5,927 bases of DNA from Candidatus Falkowbacteria bacterium RIFCSPLOWO2_12_FULL_45_13 (lineage in GTDB: Bacteria; Patescibacteriota; Patescibacteriia; Patescibacteriales; GWC2-42-12), in contig MFFY01000038.1 of the NCBI GenBank assembly GCA_001778055.1, positions 1 to 5,927 of the forward strand. The letters are read 5' to 3'. The translations under genes were made by a program, and so were the position numbers. Shown piece after piece: positions 4,893 through 5,927 of this stretch. The notes under the pieces were generated by a model. That model was not told the DNA's origin and did no database searches. It saw only the letters and a list, made by a program, of their open reading frames with translations. Numbering within the stretch: position 1 is the stretch's first letter; each line of letters opens with the position of its first letter.

Positions 4893-5927
4893 TTATATCC
4901 TGGCCACTAGCATCCCCAGGCCGGTGGTATAATCGCCCCGTCCAGACTTAGCTAGATAATCAATATCAATTAATTGGCTTAAAATGTTTTTTAAAGCCGC
5001 CAAACTGAAATCCCCGGCCTGGGCCAGGCCTTTTTGCAGGACGAAAGGGTGTAATCTTAAAACTGCCGCCAGCTGGCGCGGACCCGAGCCAGTATCAAGG
5101 GCCTGTCTGATTTGGAGTAAAATTTTAAACTGCCTGATAATCATGGATAGTAAGTATCGGCCCTCCAGACCGGATTCCGTTAACTCGTCCAATAATTTAA
5201 CCGCCAGCGCCCTGTTTTTAACGCTAATGGCGTCAGTTAAAGAAAAAATATTATCGCTGAATTTTCCCCGCACTAAACTTTTAATATCCTCAACCTCGAT
5301 TTCCAAGCGCGTTTCGGTCAATCTGGCCGCCGCCTTGAAGCTGATTAATTTGTCTAGCTCATTGCTTATTTGCCAGCCGTCGGAACCCGCCAAGCCGATC
5401 AAAGCCGCGGCCGCAGCCGCGCTGATTTTGCCGCCGCGCTTAGCCGCTTCGTTCTTAACCCAGGCGGCCAGCTCGGTATGGCTTAATATATTAAAACCAT
5501 AAGAATATTTTTGCCCGGCGAGAAATTTATAAAACTCCGCCTGAGCTTTAAAGAGCGGCTTGTCGCGGCCATCCGAGCCGATTAAAAAAGGCGATAAAAC
5601 ATTCTTTATTTTCTTCATTTTAAGATTTTCGTCCCAAAAAATAATAATATTGTCATCGCTTTTGTTGCCTCGGCTTTTCAAATAATCCAATAACTTGCCA
5701 AATATCTCCGAGCTTTTGTTAATAAAAATATCCTCAATTACAATCAAACGCTTTTTAGATAATAGCGAAGACGGGTTGACCGCTTCGGTAATTTCCGAAA
5801 AAGCCGCCTTAGCGCCGGCCAAAACCTTTAGCCCGCTGCCCGACCGGTCTACTTCTTTTAGATACTTGTCTTTCAATTCGTTTAATTTTAAACGGCTCCT
5901 GAAATTATCTTCGCCGTAAAGAAATAT
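4893..5927 (-). CDS. holA: DNA polymerase III delta subunit, N terminus cut by window edge
   Basis: HolA is the delta subunit of the clamp loader, which opens the beta sliding clamp during replication. The reverse strand is open from the stop at 4895-4893 to the right edge, 344 codons. A TTG at 5876-5874 could be taken as the start, but it is internal: the preceding 17 codons read IFLYGEDNFRSRLKLNE, the characteristic delta N terminus, so the true start is probably one to three codons beyond the window. Further family features are RLIVIEDIFINKSSEIF and DDNIIIFWDENLKMKK in the AAA+-like domain, SDGWQISNELDKLISFKA in the middle, VEDIKSLVRGKFSDNIFSLTDAI, and the C-terminal collar domain with LLSMIIRQFKILLQIRQAL and HPFVLQKGLAQA ending DYTTGLGMLVARI. 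Length is close to the usual 330-345. It converges with rpsT and shares its terminator. Confidence 0.93.
   Translation of the reverse strand: MFLYGEDNFRSRLKLNELKDKYLKEVDRSGSGLKVLAGAKAAFSEITEAVNPSSLLSKKRLIVIEDIFINKSSEIFGKLLDYLKSRGNKSDDNIIIFWDENLKMKKIKNVLSPFLIGSDGRDKPLFKAQAEFYKFLAGQKYSYGFNILSHTELAAWVKNEAAKRGGKISAAAAAALIGLAGSDGWQISNELDKLISFKAAARLTETRLEIEVEDIKSLVRGKFSDNIFSLTDAISVKNRALAVKLLDELTESGLEGRYLLSMIIRQFKILLQIRQALDTGSGPRQLAAVLRLHPFVLQKGLAQAGDFSLAALKNILSQLIDIDYLAKSGRGDYTTGLGMLVARI

Noticed and set aside
4984..5502. 172-codon plus-strand open frame antisense to holA
   Set aside because: It mirrors holA codons, has no recognisable domain and its start lacks any signal. The minus-strand frame is clearly the delta subunit.

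Overview
The window most resembles the genome of an uncultivated bacterium of the Candidate Phyla Radiation (Patescibacteria). This is an inference from AT-rich spacers, a small Tic20-like membrane protein, starts without Shine-Dalgarno motifs and many short palindromic repeats inside and between genes. No gene has an in-frame TGA and the visible stops are TAA or TAG, so nothing suggests a UGA-recoded lineage. Sequence similarity was judged by eye, so the phylum is only a moderate-confidence call.

Layout, left to right: the N-terminal third of an IS110-family DEDD transposase runs off the left edge on the minus strand (1-347). A small three-helix membrane protein of the DUF4870/Tic20-like type follows on the plus strand (419-736). 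A spacer holding a long imperfect inverted repeat (743-832) leads into ppsA, phosphoenolpyruvate synthase (857-3403). ppsA is complete but carries three in-frame repeat-like additions: a GC-rich multi-hairpin block near residues 117-157, a C-rich/G-rich palindrome at residues 705-714, and a related palindrome forming the C-terminal tail. The ppsA-lgt spacer has a fragment like a dispersed GC-rich repeat and two tandem hairpins sharing one stem sequence. The second hairpin runs into the lgt initiation region. lgt, prolipoprotein diacylglyceryl transferase (best start 3559, end 4413), contains a run of five heptamers inside a membrane-helix coding segment. rpsT (ribosomal protein S20, 4513-4776) has the best promoter in the window. 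It converges on holA (DNA polymerase III delta subunit, minus strand, 4893 to beyond the right edge), with a bidirectional terminator between them flanked by an exact 14-bp direct repeat.

The genes are housekeeping and do not form one pathway: carbon metabolism (ppsA), lipoprotein maturation (lgt), translation (rpsT) and replication (holA). The unusual part is the repeats: at least five structured kinds sit in spacers or within reading frames, and every intragenic one preserves the frame. I see no new enzyme system, defence locus or CRISPR array. The best candidate for something undescribed is this set of protein-tolerated palindromic and heptamer repeats.
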